Shown piece after piece: positions 45,851 to 54,573 of a stretch of DNA of 64,000 bases. Source of the stretch: Coriobacterium glomerans PW2 (GTDB lineage: Bacteria; Actinomycetota; Coriobacteriia; Coriobacteriales; Coriobacteriaceae); assembly GCF_000195315.1 (NCBI RefSeq), contig NC_015389.1:744001-808000 (forward strand), in the 5' to 3' direction. Position 1 is the stretch's first letter; each line of letters starts with the position of its first letter. Under the pieces are notes generated by a model. It saw only the letters and a list, made by a program, of their open reading frames with translations, did no database searches and had not been told where the DNA came from. The translations under genes were made by a program, and so were the position numbers.

Positions 45851-46627
45851 TCAGGCGGGCCTGCTCGCCTTGCCCTGATCGGCGACGGCGTTCATCTTGG
45901 CTTCGATCGCAGCCGGATCTCCGAGGTAGCGTTTGTCTGTCACGTTCATCTGCGCGTCGAACTCGTAGACCAAGGGGATGCCCGTGGGGATGTTCACGCC
46001 AGCGATCTCATCGTCGCCGAGATGATCGAACTGCTTGACGAGAGCGCGCAGGGAGTTGCCGTGCGCTGCGATGAGCACCCGACGGCCGGATCTCATCTCT
46101 GGTAGGATGCGCTTCTGAAAGTAGGGCCAGGCGCGCGCGATCGTGTCGCTCAAGGCCTCGCTCAAGGGCAGCTCATCGGCGTTCACCTCGCGATACATCG
46201 CCATGCCATGAGGATCGCGTTCATCGCCCGCATCGAGCGCGGGCGGTCGCACATCGAAGCTGCGCCTCCAGATCTTCACTTGGTCCTCGCCGTACTTCTG
46301 GGCGGTCTCGGTCTTGTTCAGACCCTGAAGCGCGCCGTAGTGCCTCTCGTTGAGCTTCCAGCTCTTGGTGACGGGCAGCCACTCGCGATCAAGCTCCTCC
46401 AACACGATGTTCAAGGTGCGGATGGCGCGCTTCAGATACGATGTGTAGCAGATGTCGAAGTCGAGCCCCTCCCGCCGCAGCGCCCTGCCACCGTCCGCCG
46501 CCTCCTGACGGCCGGTGTCGGTCAGATCGACGTCGGTCCATCCCGTGAACAGATTGAGTCTGTTCCACGCGCTCTCGCCGTGGCGGATGAGCACGAGCCT
46601 CATGATGCTATCAGATTCTGCGGACAT
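45851..46627 (-). CDS. gpmA: 2,3-bisphosphoglycerate-dependent phosphoglycerate mutase
   Basis: This enzyme converts 3- to 2-phosphoglycerate in glycolysis through a phosphohistidine. The 258-residue protein shows the catalytic LIRHGESAWNRLNLFTGW, LNERHYGALQGLNK and AAHGNSLRAL. AAGGAGG sits 6 bp before the ATG at 46627. The insert PPALDAGDERDPHG is characteristic of the cofactor-dependent form. Confidence 0.96.
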   Translation of the reverse strand: MSAESDSIMRLVLIRHGESAWNRLNLFTGWTDVDLTDTGRQEAADGGRALRREGLDFDICYTSYLKRAIRTLNIVLEELDREWLPVTKSWKLNERHYGALQGLNKTETAQKYGEDQVKIWRRSFDVRPPALDAGDERDPHGMAMYREVNADELPLSEALSDTIARAWPYFQKRILPEMRSGRRVLIAAHGNSLRALVKQFDHLGDDEIAGVNIPTGIPLVYEFDAQMNVTDKRYLGDPAAIEAKMNAVADQGKASRPA

Positions 46628-46771
46628 GAACTGCCTCCTTGGTGCGGATCTCGATCCGGCCGGCTGTGCCGACCGGTATCCTCCGCGATTGCCGACATCA
46701 CCGCTTATGATACCGCCGAGCCCCGTGCTCGAAACAAGCTGTCATGAGCCGGCAACGCTGACATGTCAGCT

Positions 46772-47092
46772 TCACATGCCCGCGGGCCAGCGGCAGTGGC
46801 CCATGTCGACATGGTGGAGATCGGTGAAGAGGACCCCTTCGGATTCGAGCATGGCCCGCTGCGCCTGTTCGCCGCCAAACGCGAAGCCCCGACAGATCCT
46901 CCCGTCGGCGAAGACGATGCGATGGCAGGGTATGGCACCCGGTTGCGGGTTGCGATGGAGTGCGAAGCCCACATACCGTGCGCTGCGAGGCGCGCCGGCG
47001 AGTCGGGCGATCTGGCCGTACGTGGCGACGCTGCCAGCAGGCACCTGCTCCACGATCTCGTAGACTCGGCTGAAGAAGCCCTCCCGTTCCAT
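46772..47092 (-). CDS. Short MGMT-fold methyltransferase-like protein
   Basis: The 106-residue protein matches only the C-terminal DNA-binding domain of O6-alkylguanine-DNA alkyltransferases. The active-site motif PCHR (C56 in AIPCHRIV) is intact, so it is not a typical ATL protein, which has PWHR. It also has VPAGSVATYGQIA and GFALHRNP. It may repair alkylated guanine by itself or assist repair. GGGAGGG precedes the ATG. Confidence 0.85.
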   Translation of the reverse strand: MEREGFFSRVYEIVEQVPAGSVATYGQIARLAGAPRSARYVGFALHRNPQPGAIPCHRIVFADGRICRGFAFGGEQAQRAMLESEGVLFTDLHHVDMGHCRWPAGM

Positions 47093-47247
47093 GCGTGTCC
47101 CTCCCGTTTCTCGCCCATTCGAGCTGCGAGCCTATTCTACCAGTGCGATCGAGCGTCCAGGGATATGCGCTCGCGCGCATTCGATGTCTCATCAGGTGCT
47201 CGAGCGCGCGCGCAGCGGGGGCATCTGGCAACCTCCGATTATTTTCG

Positions 47248-47275
47248 TTGACACGGCGGGCATGCTTGCTAGAAT
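47248..47275 (+). promoter_or_regulatory. Promoter of tRNA-Ala
   Basis: TTGACA (47248-47253) and TAGAAT (47270-47275) are separated by 16 bp; transcription would begin about 7 bp before the tRNA. Confidence 0.85.
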
Positions 47276-47288
47276 AGACACTTGTCTT

Positions 47289-47361
47289 GGGGACGTAGCT
47301 CAGCTGGGAGAGCGCTGCCGTCGCATGGCAGAGGCCGAGGGTTCGATTCCCTTCGTCTCCA
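47289..47361 (+). tRNA. tRNA-Ala (anticodon CGC)
   Basis: A 73-nt cloverleaf: acceptor GGGGACG pairs with CGTCTCC and contains the G3-U70 pair that identifies alanine. The D arm is GCTC/GAGC, the anticodon stem CTGCC/GGCAG frames the loop GTCGCAT (anticodon CGC), and the T arm has GTTCGATTC. CCA is not encoded (CCC follows the discriminator A). It reads GCG, a common codon in this GC-rich genome. It is flanked by its own promoter and terminator. Confidence 0.95.
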
Positions 47362-47376
47362 CCCCTTGTTCCTTCG

Positions 47377-47402
47377 GGCTCCGAGCATTCGGGGCCTTTT
47401 TT
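47377..47402 (+). terminator. Rho-independent terminator of tRNA-Ala
   Basis: GGCTCCGA and TCGGGGCC form an 8-bp stem (one G-T pair) with a GCAT loop, followed by six Ts, 15 bp after the tRNA. Confidence 0.85.
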
Positions 47403-48033
47403 CATGAACGTCAGTCGCGTGGCGACGCGGAGGGTTGTGCGAAGGCCTGCCGGCCGGCAAGAAAATGCCGCCCCCCGCTTCACGTTAATGAACCCACCTA
47501 ACAAGGTGGGTGCCCTCATCGTCTGTTCCAGCGTCCTTAACAACGAAGGATACCTGTACTGAGAACGAGTGTGTGGGCTCCCTTACAACAATGCGACGGT
47601 TCACCCAGTTGCTCCGCGGGGGGCGGAACACCTTCATCTTAACGTGCCGCGAATCGAATACCAGTCTTGACTTATGCTGAACTAAGACAGAAGATGGAGC
47701 TGCGTTCTGCGCGCAACTCACCGATCTTCACAATCATCCGCTCAACGGGAATTCAATCCGATCCAGGGTCGCGGTGGCCGCTGCGGCGCTCGCGCGGCGC
47801 GCCATGCGCTAGGCCGACGTCCTCGGCGCGAATCCGCCCCGCCGCTGCGGGTGCGCGAGTGCCGCGGCCTCGCTCCGAGCGGGTATCTGCTGTCATGATG
47901 ATTACCGGCAGGTGTCGATCGCTCGATCGGTTTCTCCTGTATCATAGATGAGACCGCATCCTCTCGCGCGCCGGGCCTCCAGGCCGGCCGCGCGATCGGT
48001 CGGCTGGCATGTACCTCGCGGCAGATTGCGGCT
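47403..48033. other. Gene-poor, composition-shifted stretch 3' of tRNA-Ala
   Basis: 630 bp without a convincing gene. From about 47480 to 47720 the base composition is visibly less GC-rich than in neighbouring genes. On the minus strand a frame of 50-78 codons ends at 47485, its last codons forming a hairpin (ACCCACC/GGTGGGT, 47492-47511). It has no clear ribosome binding site and no family that I recognise; it could be a remnant. A 12-bp palindrome TGCCGGCCGGCA lies at 47448-47459. From 47750 to 48033 GC-rich non-coding sequence precedes the glycosyltransferase gene. Confidence 0.5.
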
Positions 48034-49278
48034 ATGACGTTGTTCGCCCCTCACATATGCATCGCGCTCGTCGCGTTTGCGACCACGTTTGCGATCGTGC
48101 CGGCCGCCAAGCGTCTCGCATTTCGCATCGATGCGGTTGACTATCCTTCAAAACGCCGTGTCAACACCGTTCCCGTGGCGCGTCTGGGCGGCATCGCGGT
48201 CTTCTGCGGACTCACATTGGCCTGTGCCGTGCAGGTGATCGGTACGAAGCTGTGGGGATGGCCCTCGGCGCTCATCCCGCACCCGAGTCTCGCGGTCAAC
48301 TACCCCGCGCTCGCGATCGCCTTTCTGGTGGTCTTCATCACCGGCGTCGTCGATGACATCTTTCAGCTCACACCCCATATGAAGCTCATCGGCCAGCTGC
48401 TGGGCGCTATCATCGCCGCATCGGGCGGCCTTACGATCGGCAGCATCGTGAATCCTCTCGCGCCCGGATCCTACATCCATCTGGGATGGCTCGCCTGGCC
48501 GATCACGGTTCTCTATCTCGTGGCCTACGCGAACATCATCAACCTGATCGACGGTCTGGATGGGCTGGCCACGGGTATCTCGGCAATATCGAGCGCCACG
48601 ATGTTCAGCTTCGCTGTACTGTCCGGTCGCAATGACGCGGCGGCGCTGTCGATCGCGCTGTTCGGCGCCTGCGTGGCGTTTCTGCGCTACAACTTTCACC
48701 CCGCGAGTATCTTTTTGGGTGATTCCGGTGCGTTGCTGCTCGGTTTCGGGCTCGGCTCGATATCACTGTTGAGCGTCAGCCGGACCGCGGCGCTCACCTC
48801 TTTGCTCATGCCTCTGATCGTAGCCGGCGTGCCCATCATCGACACGCTGTCGGCGATCGTGCGCCGCATGCGGGCGCATGTGAGCATCGGTCAGGCCGAC
48901 AAGGGGCATATCCACCATCGGCTCATCCAAGAGGGCTACGATCAGCGTCAGGCGGTGATGCTCATATACGCGTGGTGCATCCTGCTGTCGCTGGGGGCGA
49001 TCGCGATCAATCAGGTCGACGTGAAGCTGCGCATCCTCATCTTCTTCGCGCTGCTCGCCTGCTCCGCGCTGTTCGCAGCTCGTCTGCACCTGTTCGAGCC
49101 GGTGCTGCGCCATCACTACAATCCCAAGACCCGCGAGGACGAGATCGTGAGCCCGGAGAACCCTGCCTTTCGCGAGGAGGCGCGCGCATGTCGTCGCGCG
49201 CACGCGCGCAGACTCAGGGGCCGGCGGGCTCGATGCGCACGCAACCGGCAGGAGGGCAAAGAACATGACGGGCGGTGA
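48034..49278 (+). CDS. Undecaprenyl-phosphate glycosyl-1-phosphate transferase (TagO/WecA/MraY family)
   Basis: The 414-residue membrane enzyme starts a cell-surface polymer by moving a sugar-1-phosphate (usually GlcNAc) from UDP onto the lipid carrier. It has about ten helices. The Mg-binding motifs are VVDDIF, NLIDGLDGLA and FLGDSGAL, and the last cytoplasmic loop has KGHIHHRL, as in WecA/TagO rather than MraY. The C-terminal 40 residues are Arg-rich. The ATG is preceded only by GGCAG, so the exact start is less sure. It may feed the flippase encoded 4 kb away. Confidence 0.88.
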   Translation: MTLFAPHICIALVAFATTFAIVPAAKRLAFRIDAVDYPSKRRVNTVPVARLGGIAVFCGLTLACAVQVIGTKLWGWPSALIPHPSLAVNYPALAIAFLVVFITGVVDDIFQLTPHMKLIGQLLGAIIAASGGLTIGSIVNPLAPGSYIHLGWLAWPITVLYLVAYANIINLIDGLDGLATGISAISSATMFSFAVLSGRNDAAALSIALFGACVAFLRYNFHPASIFLGDSGALLLGFGLGSISLLSVSRTAALTSLLMPLIVAGVPIIDTLSAIVRRMRAHVSIGQADKGHIHHRLIQEGYDQRQAVMLIYAWCILLSLGAIAINQVDVKLRILIFFALLACSALFAARLHLFEPVLRHHYNPKTREDEIVSPENPAFREEARACRRAHARRLRGRRARCARNRQEGKEHDGR

Positions 49279-49415
49279 TGCGCAAGTGGCTCCCCGATGC
49301 GAGCCGAATCGTGCCGGGACGGCACGGAGGCGCCTGCGAGCTGGTTGGACCATCGCCCGGCGTGCTAGGATTGATGACGTTGCAACACCTTCGAGCGCGA
49401 GGAGCGAGTCCCATC

Positions 49416-50465
49416 ATGCCCAACGAACGAAGCTATGAAGCGAGCCTGCGCCGCAGCGAGGAGATCGAGGCGGATCTCGCAGTGCACCCGAGACGATACA
49501 CGATGCTCACCGGAGACCGACCGACCGGTCGGCTCCATCTGGGTCACTATCTGGGTTCGCTCAAGCTCCGCGTCGAGCTGCAGGACATGGGTGTGCGAAC
49601 GAGCGTGCTCATCGCCGACTACCAGGTCATCACGGACCGAGACACGACCGAGCACATCCAGGACAACGTGCGCAACATGGTGATCGACTACCTGGCGTGC
49701 GGCATCGATCCGGCCAAGACGATGATCTACACTCACTCCGCGGTGCCCGCCGCCAACCAGCTCATCTTGCCGTTTCTATCGCTTGTGAGCGAGGCGGAGC
49801 TGCTGCGCAACCCCACCGTCAAGGCCGAGATGGCTGCCAGCGGCCATGAGCTCACCGGGCTTCTGCTCACCTACCCGGTGCATCAGAGCTGCGACATCTT
49901 GTTCTGCAAGGGCAACATCGTGCCGGTCGGCCGCGATCAGCTCCCCCATATAGAGCTTACCCGCTCGATCGCTCGCCGGTTCAACAAGCGCTATCGCAAG
50001 ATCTTTCCTGAGGTGGACGCGTTGCTCTCCTCGGTGCCCGTGCTTCCGGGCCTGGACGGGCGCAAGATGAGCAAGTCCTACGGCAACGCCATCGCGCTGT
50101 CCATGGACGCCGACGAGACGGCTCGAGCCATCAGGCGCGCGACTACCGACTCCGAGCGCGAGATCACCTTCGATCCCGAGAGGCGCCCGGGCGTCTCGGC
50201 CCTGCTCACCACAGCCGCCGCCGTCACGGGGCGTGACGAGTGCGACATCGCAGCCGAGATCGGCCGCGCAGGATCCGGTGCCTTGAAGGCGCTCACCACC
50301 GAGGCGGTCAACAGCTACCTCGCACCCATCCGGGAACGGCGGCACAGCATCGAGGGAGATCTCGGCTACATCCGAGATGTGATCGCAGAGGGCAACCGCC
50401 GCGCAAACGTCATCGCTCAGGACACACTCGAAGAGGTTCGCGACGCGATGGGCATGCTGTACTGA
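49416..50465 (+). CDS. trpS: Tryptophanyl-tRNA synthetase
   Basis: This class I synthetase charges tRNA-Trp. The 349-residue protein has the HIGH-type motif in RPTGRLHLGHYLGS, GRDQLPHIELTR and KMSKS. The ATG at 49416 has AGGAG about 11 bp before it and gives a normal length; in-frame upstream starts add unrelated residues. A weak promoter (TTGGAC, 15 bp, TAGGAT) lies around 49348-49374. I saw no T-box. Confidence 0.95.
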   Translation: MPNERSYEASLRRSEEIEADLAVHPRRYTMLTGDRPTGRLHLGHYLGSLKLRVELQDMGVRTSVLIADYQVITDRDTTEHIQDNVRNMVIDYLACGIDPAKTMIYTHSAVPAANQLILPFLSLVSEAELLRNPTVKAEMAASGHELTGLLLTYPVHQSCDILFCKGNIVPVGRDQLPHIELTRSIARRFNKRYRKIFPEVDALLSSVPVLPGLDGRKMSKSYGNAIALSMDADETARAIRRATTDSEREITFDPERRPGVSALLTTAAAVTGRDECDIAAEIGRAGSGALKALTTEAVNSYLAPIRERRHSIEGDLGYIRDVIAEGNRRANVIAQDTLEEVRDAMGMLY

Positions 50466-50511
50466 ACGCTGCAGATCGCATCTGAGACACCGATGGCATC
50501 AGGGGGAACCG

Positions 50512-51381
50512 ATGATCCGTATGATCGCAAGCGATATGGACGATACGTTTCTGGACGGTGCGCACCGCGTTCCGGCACCCAATATCGCAGCACTCGAGCG
50601 CCTGCATGAGCTCGGCGTGCTGTTCGTGCCGTGCTCGGGGCGGCCCTACCCATCGATCATGGGTAACTTGGAGGACGTCGACCAGCGTCTCCTCACCGGT
50701 ACCTATGTCATATCACTCAACGGCGGCTTCATCAACCGCTATGGCCAAGACGAACCTCTGACGAGCGTGACTCTGGATCGCTCAGTCGCCGAGGAGCTCT
50801 ACCGTCGCGGTATGGATGAGCATCGCATCATGCACGTCTACGTGCCGAGCGGAACGATCTACACCCAGGGGGTGCGCGACGCCGAGAGCTCTTATCTGGC
50901 GGGCATGCGCGGCGTCACCGCGCTCACGGGCACCGAGCGCGATCTGGGCTTTGTCGGGGATGAGGACGTGGTCAAGATCCTCTATGTGGACACCGACTTC
51001 GACGCCCTGCAGCGGCTCGGCGAGCGGCTGCGCCCCGATCTCGATGCCACGAGAGTCGCGATCACCTACTCAGCCAGGCGCTATCTGGAGTTCGTCCCCG
51101 CTGGTATGGACAAGGGCGTGGGCGTGCGCCGACTGGCTGGGATGCTCGGCATCGACATGGATGAGGTCATGTCCATCGGCGACTCCGCGAACGACATCTC
51201 GATGCTGGATGCCGCCGGCATCGGCGTGGGAGTGGCCAACGTGTGCGAGGACACGCGAGCGCACTGCGATGCCGTCACCGCCGCAACCGGTGAGCAGGGA
51301 GCCCTGGCGGAGATCCTGCAGCGCTTCATCGAGCCCGGATATGCACACGGACAGACGAAGCTCGGTCTGCCCACAACGTAG
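50512..51381 (+). CDS. Cof-type HAD-superfamily hydrolase
   Basis: The 289-residue protein is a likely sugar-phosphate or flavin-nucleotide phosphatase. Motif I is ASDMDDTFLD (the general DxDxT), motif II is CSGRPY and motif IV is GDSANDISMLD, with a C2 cap between. It is a different subgroup from the shorter HAD protein at 12976. AGGGGGA precedes the ATG. The 46-bp gap after trpS suggests they share a transcript. Confidence 0.88.
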   Translation: MIRMIASDMDDTFLDGAHRVPAPNIAALERLHELGVLFVPCSGRPYPSIMGNLEDVDQRLLTGTYVISLNGGFINRYGQDEPLTSVTLDRSVAEELYRRGMDEHRIMHVYVPSGTIYTQGVRDAESSYLAGMRGVTALTGTERDLGFVGDEDVVKILYVDTDFDALQRLGERLRPDLDATRVAITYSARRYLEFVPAGMDKGVGVRRLAGMLGIDMDEVMSIGDSANDISMLDAAGIGVGVANVCEDTRAHCDAVTAATGEQGALAEILQRFIEPGYAHGQTKLGLPTT

Positions 51382-51420
51382 ATACAGAATTTCAGCGAAA
51401 CGTGGGAAGGGGGCAGATCG

Positions 51421-52434
51421 GTGCCGGCCCGAATGGACCGAAATCCAGATGCGTCATTTTTCGAGGGTACGCCTCGTTGTTGCGAGCTGTGCCCGCGTCG
51501 GTGCCGGGCGGCGCGCGCGGCGGGGGAGCGCGGCGTCTGCGGTGCCGCCGACGAGATCCGGGTCGCGCGTGCCGCGCTGCACATGTGGGAGGAACCACCG
51601 ATCTCGGGCACAGCGGGATCGGGTGCGATCTTCTTCAGCGGCTGCTCGATGGCCTGCGTCTACTGTCAGAACCAGGAGATCTCAGTCGGCGGCTTCGGGG
51701 TTCCGATCTCATCTGCGCGGCTCGTCGAGATCATGCTCGAGCTCCAAGACGCCGGTGCCGCGAACATCAACCTGGTGACCGCGACGCACTACGCTTGGGC
51801 TCTGCCAGATGCCGTATCGACTGCTCGCCGACGCGGTCTCGACATTCCGATCGTCTACAACACGAGCGGCTACGAGCGGGTATCGGCGCTGCGTGCGCTC
51901 ACCGGGACAGTCGATGTCTGGTTGACAGACTTCAAGTACGCCGACGGGGCTCTGGCCGGCCGGCTGTCCGGTGCCCCGGATTACCCCGAGATCGCGCGCC
52001 GTGCTCTCATCGAGATGGCGTCTCAGGTCGAGCGGGGAGCGGGCGAGCTCTTCGACAAGGCGGGAATGCTCAAGCGCGGCCTGATCGTGCGCCATCTCGT
52101 CTTGCCTGGTCATGTGGATGATTCGCTTCGCGTACTCGATCTCATCTGGAAGACCGCGGGCGACGTCGCGATCTCGGTCATGAACCAGTACACGCCCAAC
52201 AACCGAATGCGCGCTCAGGGCGGAGCGCTTTGCGGCCCGCTCGCCGATGCGGACTATGAGCGGGTGCTCGACCACGCCGACGATCTGGGTTTTTCCACGA
52301 TGTACTGGCAGCAGGGTGGCACGGTCGGCGAGAGCTTCATCCCGCCATTCGATGCCACAGGCGTCGCAGCCCGGGAGGAGGAGCCTGCGTCCCCGCAGGT
52401 CCGGAAGTCACCTGCAGAAGGAGAGCCGCTGTAG
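51421..52434 (+). CDS. Radical SAM protein of the PflX type
   Basis: The 337-residue protein has the radical SAM cluster motif CSMACVYC (C-x3-C-x2-C) near residue 75, preceded by an N-terminal cysteine pattern CCELCPRRC...GVCG that may hold a second cluster. It resembles pyruvate formate-lyase activating enzyme homologues of the PflX/YgcF-like branch with unknown targets. No glycyl radical enzyme is adjacent. GTG at 51421 follows AAGGGGG; ATG at 51433 is the alternative start. Confidence 0.85.
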   Translation: MPARMDRNPDASFFEGTPRCCELCPRRCRAARAAGERGVCGAADEIRVARAALHMWEEPPISGTAGSGAIFFSGCSMACVYCQNQEISVGGFGVPISSARLVEIMLELQDAGAANINLVTATHYAWALPDAVSTARRRGLDIPIVYNTSGYERVSALRALTGTVDVWLTDFKYADGALAGRLSGAPDYPEIARRALIEMASQVERGAGELFDKAGMLKRGLIVRHLVLPGHVDDSLRVLDLIWKTAGDVAISVMNQYTPNNRMRAQGGALCGPLADADYERVLDHADDLGFSTMYWQQGGTVGESFIPPFDATGVAAREEEPASPQVRKSPAEGEPL

Positions 52435-52570
52435 AGACCGGTTTGGTCTTTCGCACGAAGAGATCGCGGCTCGTGCGGCGACGCATGCGCCAGCGAGGGG
52501 TATACTGCTTGTCAACTATCACGTCGCGGACGGCCGCTCGCCGTCCGGAAATGGAAAGCGGGTCTGACAC

Positions 52571-52918
52571 ATGGGAGATGACAGCAACGTTCCACTCACT
52601 CCGGCCGAGCGCGCCGAGCTCGAGCGATTGCGCGCGGAGAAGGCGCGCAAGGATCGCGCCGAGCTCGAGCGGCTTCGCCGCGCAGCGGCGGCGATGCCGG
52701 CGGAGCGCTCGGGAACTCCATCCGCAAGAGAGGATGCCGATGCGCTCCCGCAGACGCGGCCCAGAACATTCGGCCAGCGCATGGTGCTCTCAGCCGGTCA
52801 GGATAAAGACGGGCTCCCTGCGATGCCGCCCGCCCAGAAGATCATCATCGGTCTGTGCCTGCTGTGCGTGGCCGTCGCGCTGGCTTGGATCATCATGACC
52901 AATGCCGGCGTCATCTGA
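52571..52918 (+). CDS. Small membrane protein with N-terminal coiled coil
   Basis: The 115-residue protein is of no family that I know. Residues 8-42 form a charged heptad-like helix (ERAELERLRAEKARK), 43-85 are Pro/Gln-rich, and 90-110 are a membrane helix (IIIGLCLLCVAVALAWIIM). It could be a regulator or assembly factor. A TATACT box at 52501-52506 lies about 65 bp upstream, so it may have its own promoter; pncB follows after 81 bp. Confidence 0.65.
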   Translation: MGDDSNVPLTPAERAELERLRAEKARKDRAELERLRRAAAAMPAERSGTPSAREDADALPQTRPRTFGQRMVLSAGQDKDGLPAMPPAQKIIIGLCLLCVAVALAWIIMTNAGVI

Positions 52919-52999
52919 GCGGGGCGCGGCCGAGCGCTCGCATCGACGGTGTCACTCGGTGCTTTCACAGTCGAGACAAAAGAGGGAGAGGGGGCGCTC

Positions 53000-54517
53000 A
53001 TGGCTCTGACAGATGCGACACGGCCCACCGATATCGCGCTGCTCACCGATTTATATGAAATCACCATGGCTCAAGCGATGTGGGAAAGCGGCAAGCTCTC
53101 CGAGGACGGGTGCTTCACGGTGTTCTATCGCGATCATCCCTTCGGCAGCGCGTTCGCCGTCATGTGCGGAACCTCTGAGCTTCCCGCGCTCGTGGAGAAT
53201 GTCGTGTTCACCGAAGAGGATATCGACTACCTGCGCTCGCTGACCGCCCCCGGCGGCGGCGCGCTGTTCAAGTCGGGCTTTCTCGACTATCTGAGGGACT
53301 TTCGCGCTCACGTCGACATCGATGCCGTGCCCGATGGCGAGCTTGTCTTTCCGCGCGAGCCGATGGCGCGCGTGATCGGACCCGCGCTCGAGTGCCAGCT
53401 GCTCGAGACCGCGCTTCTGAACACCATCGGCTTTCAGACCCTGGTCGCCACAAAGACAGCGCGCGTCGTCGAGGCGGCGAAGGGCAGACCCGTCGCCGAA
53501 TTCGGTCTGCGGCGCGCTCAGGGCCCTGACGGCGGCATGGCCGTCGCGCGCGCGAGCTACATCGCCGGTTGCGCATCGACCTCGAATGTGCTCGCCGGGC
53601 GGCGCTACGGCATTCCGGTGTTCGGCACCCACGCGCACAGCTGGGTCATGAGCTTTCCGACCGAGCTCGAAGCGTTTCGGGCCTTCGCGCGCTCCATGCC
53701 CAAAAACTGCACGCTGCTCGTTGACACCTACGACGTTCGCGAGGGCGTCGAGAACGCCATAATAGTCGCCCATGAGATGGAGGAGCGCGGCGAGGCACTC
53801 GCGGCGATCCGCATCGATTCGGGCGATCTCGCCAAGCTCTCGGGCTATGTGCGCGCTCGCTTCGATGAGGAGGGGCTCGGCTACGTCAAGATATCGGTAT
53901 CGAACGATCTGGACGAGTACACGATCCAGTCGCTGCTCGACCAGGGCGCGCCGATCGACTCGTTCGGCGTGGGCACCAAGCTCGCGACCTGCTACGATCA
54001 GCCGGCACTGGGCGGGGTCTACAAGCTCGCGGCCCGTCGCGATCCGGGAGACTCGGCTTGGACGCCTGTCCTCAAACTGTCCGAGCAGCCCTACAAGCGC
54101 ACGATTCCCGGGGTCCAGCGTCTGCGTCGCTACATGGATGAGGCGGGGTGCCCGGTGTGCGACATGATCTATGACGAGGCGTATCTGGAGGGTGCCGACG
54201 ATGCGCGCGGAACGACGCTCGTCGCTGTCGATGACGCGGCGCTCGTGACGAGTGTGCGCGGTCTTGCCAGCCGGGAGCTGCTCGAGCCCGTCGTGCGAGC
54301 CGGAAGGGGGGTCGGCCCGCGTGAGTCGCTCGAAGCCGCTCGCGAGCGCTGCAGCTCGGCCATCGCGTCGCTCGATCCTGCGCACAAGCGCTTCCTGTAC
54401 CCGCAGACCTACGTGGTGGGCATGGAGAGCGGTCTGGCGCGCGTCCGCGATGAATTGGTCCGCGAGCGCATGGCGACCACGACCTCCGCGCTGCCCTGGA
54501 AGGCGCCCAAGCGCTAG
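53000..54517 (+). CDS. pncB: Nicotinate phosphoribosyltransferase
   Basis: This enzyme makes nicotinate mononucleotide from nicotinate and PRPP for NAD salvage. The 505-residue protein has LLTDLYEITMAQ, EFGLRRAQG, GTHAHSWV with the catalytic histidine, LLVDTYD, IRIDSGDLA and FGVGTKL. The ATG at 53000 has AGAGGG upstream; the in-frame start at 52949 adds unrelated residues. Its length is at the long end of the family and has a C-terminal zinc-like pair (CPVC). Confidence 0.95.
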   Translation: MALTDATRPTDIALLTDLYEITMAQAMWESGKLSEDGCFTVFYRDHPFGSAFAVMCGTSELPALVENVVFTEEDIDYLRSLTAPGGGALFKSGFLDYLRDFRAHVDIDAVPDGELVFPREPMARVIGPALECQLLETALLNTIGFQTLVATKTARVVEAAKGRPVAEFGLRRAQGPDGGMAVARASYIAGCASTSNVLAGRRYGIPVFGTHAHSWVMSFPTELEAFRAFARSMPKNCTLLVDTYDVREGVENAIIVAHEMEERGEALAAIRIDSGDLAKLSGYVRARFDEEGLGYVKISVSNDLDEYTIQSLLDQGAPIDSFGVGTKLATCYDQPALGGVYKLAARRDPGDSAWTPVLKLSEQPYKRTIPGVQRLRRYMDEAGCPVCDMIYDEAYLEGADDARGTTLVAVDDAALVTSVRGLASRELLEPVVRAGRGVGPRESLEAARERCSSAIASLDPAHKRFLYPQTYVVGMESGLARVRDELVRERMATTTSALPWKAPKR

Positions 54518-54573
54518 ACCCGCCGGTCTGCGTCTGACATCCTATCGCGGCGAGCCGGAGGAGGGGAGCGAGC

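Noticed and set aside
46698-47543. 281-codon minus-strand frame across tRNA-Ala
   Set aside because: Part of its translation (GNRTLGLCHATAALSQLS) is the complement of the tRNA itself, a well-known false protein in databases.
49279-49415. Possible T-box leader before trpS
   Set aside because: No GGTGGNACC-type T-box motif or terminator helix is present in the short leader.
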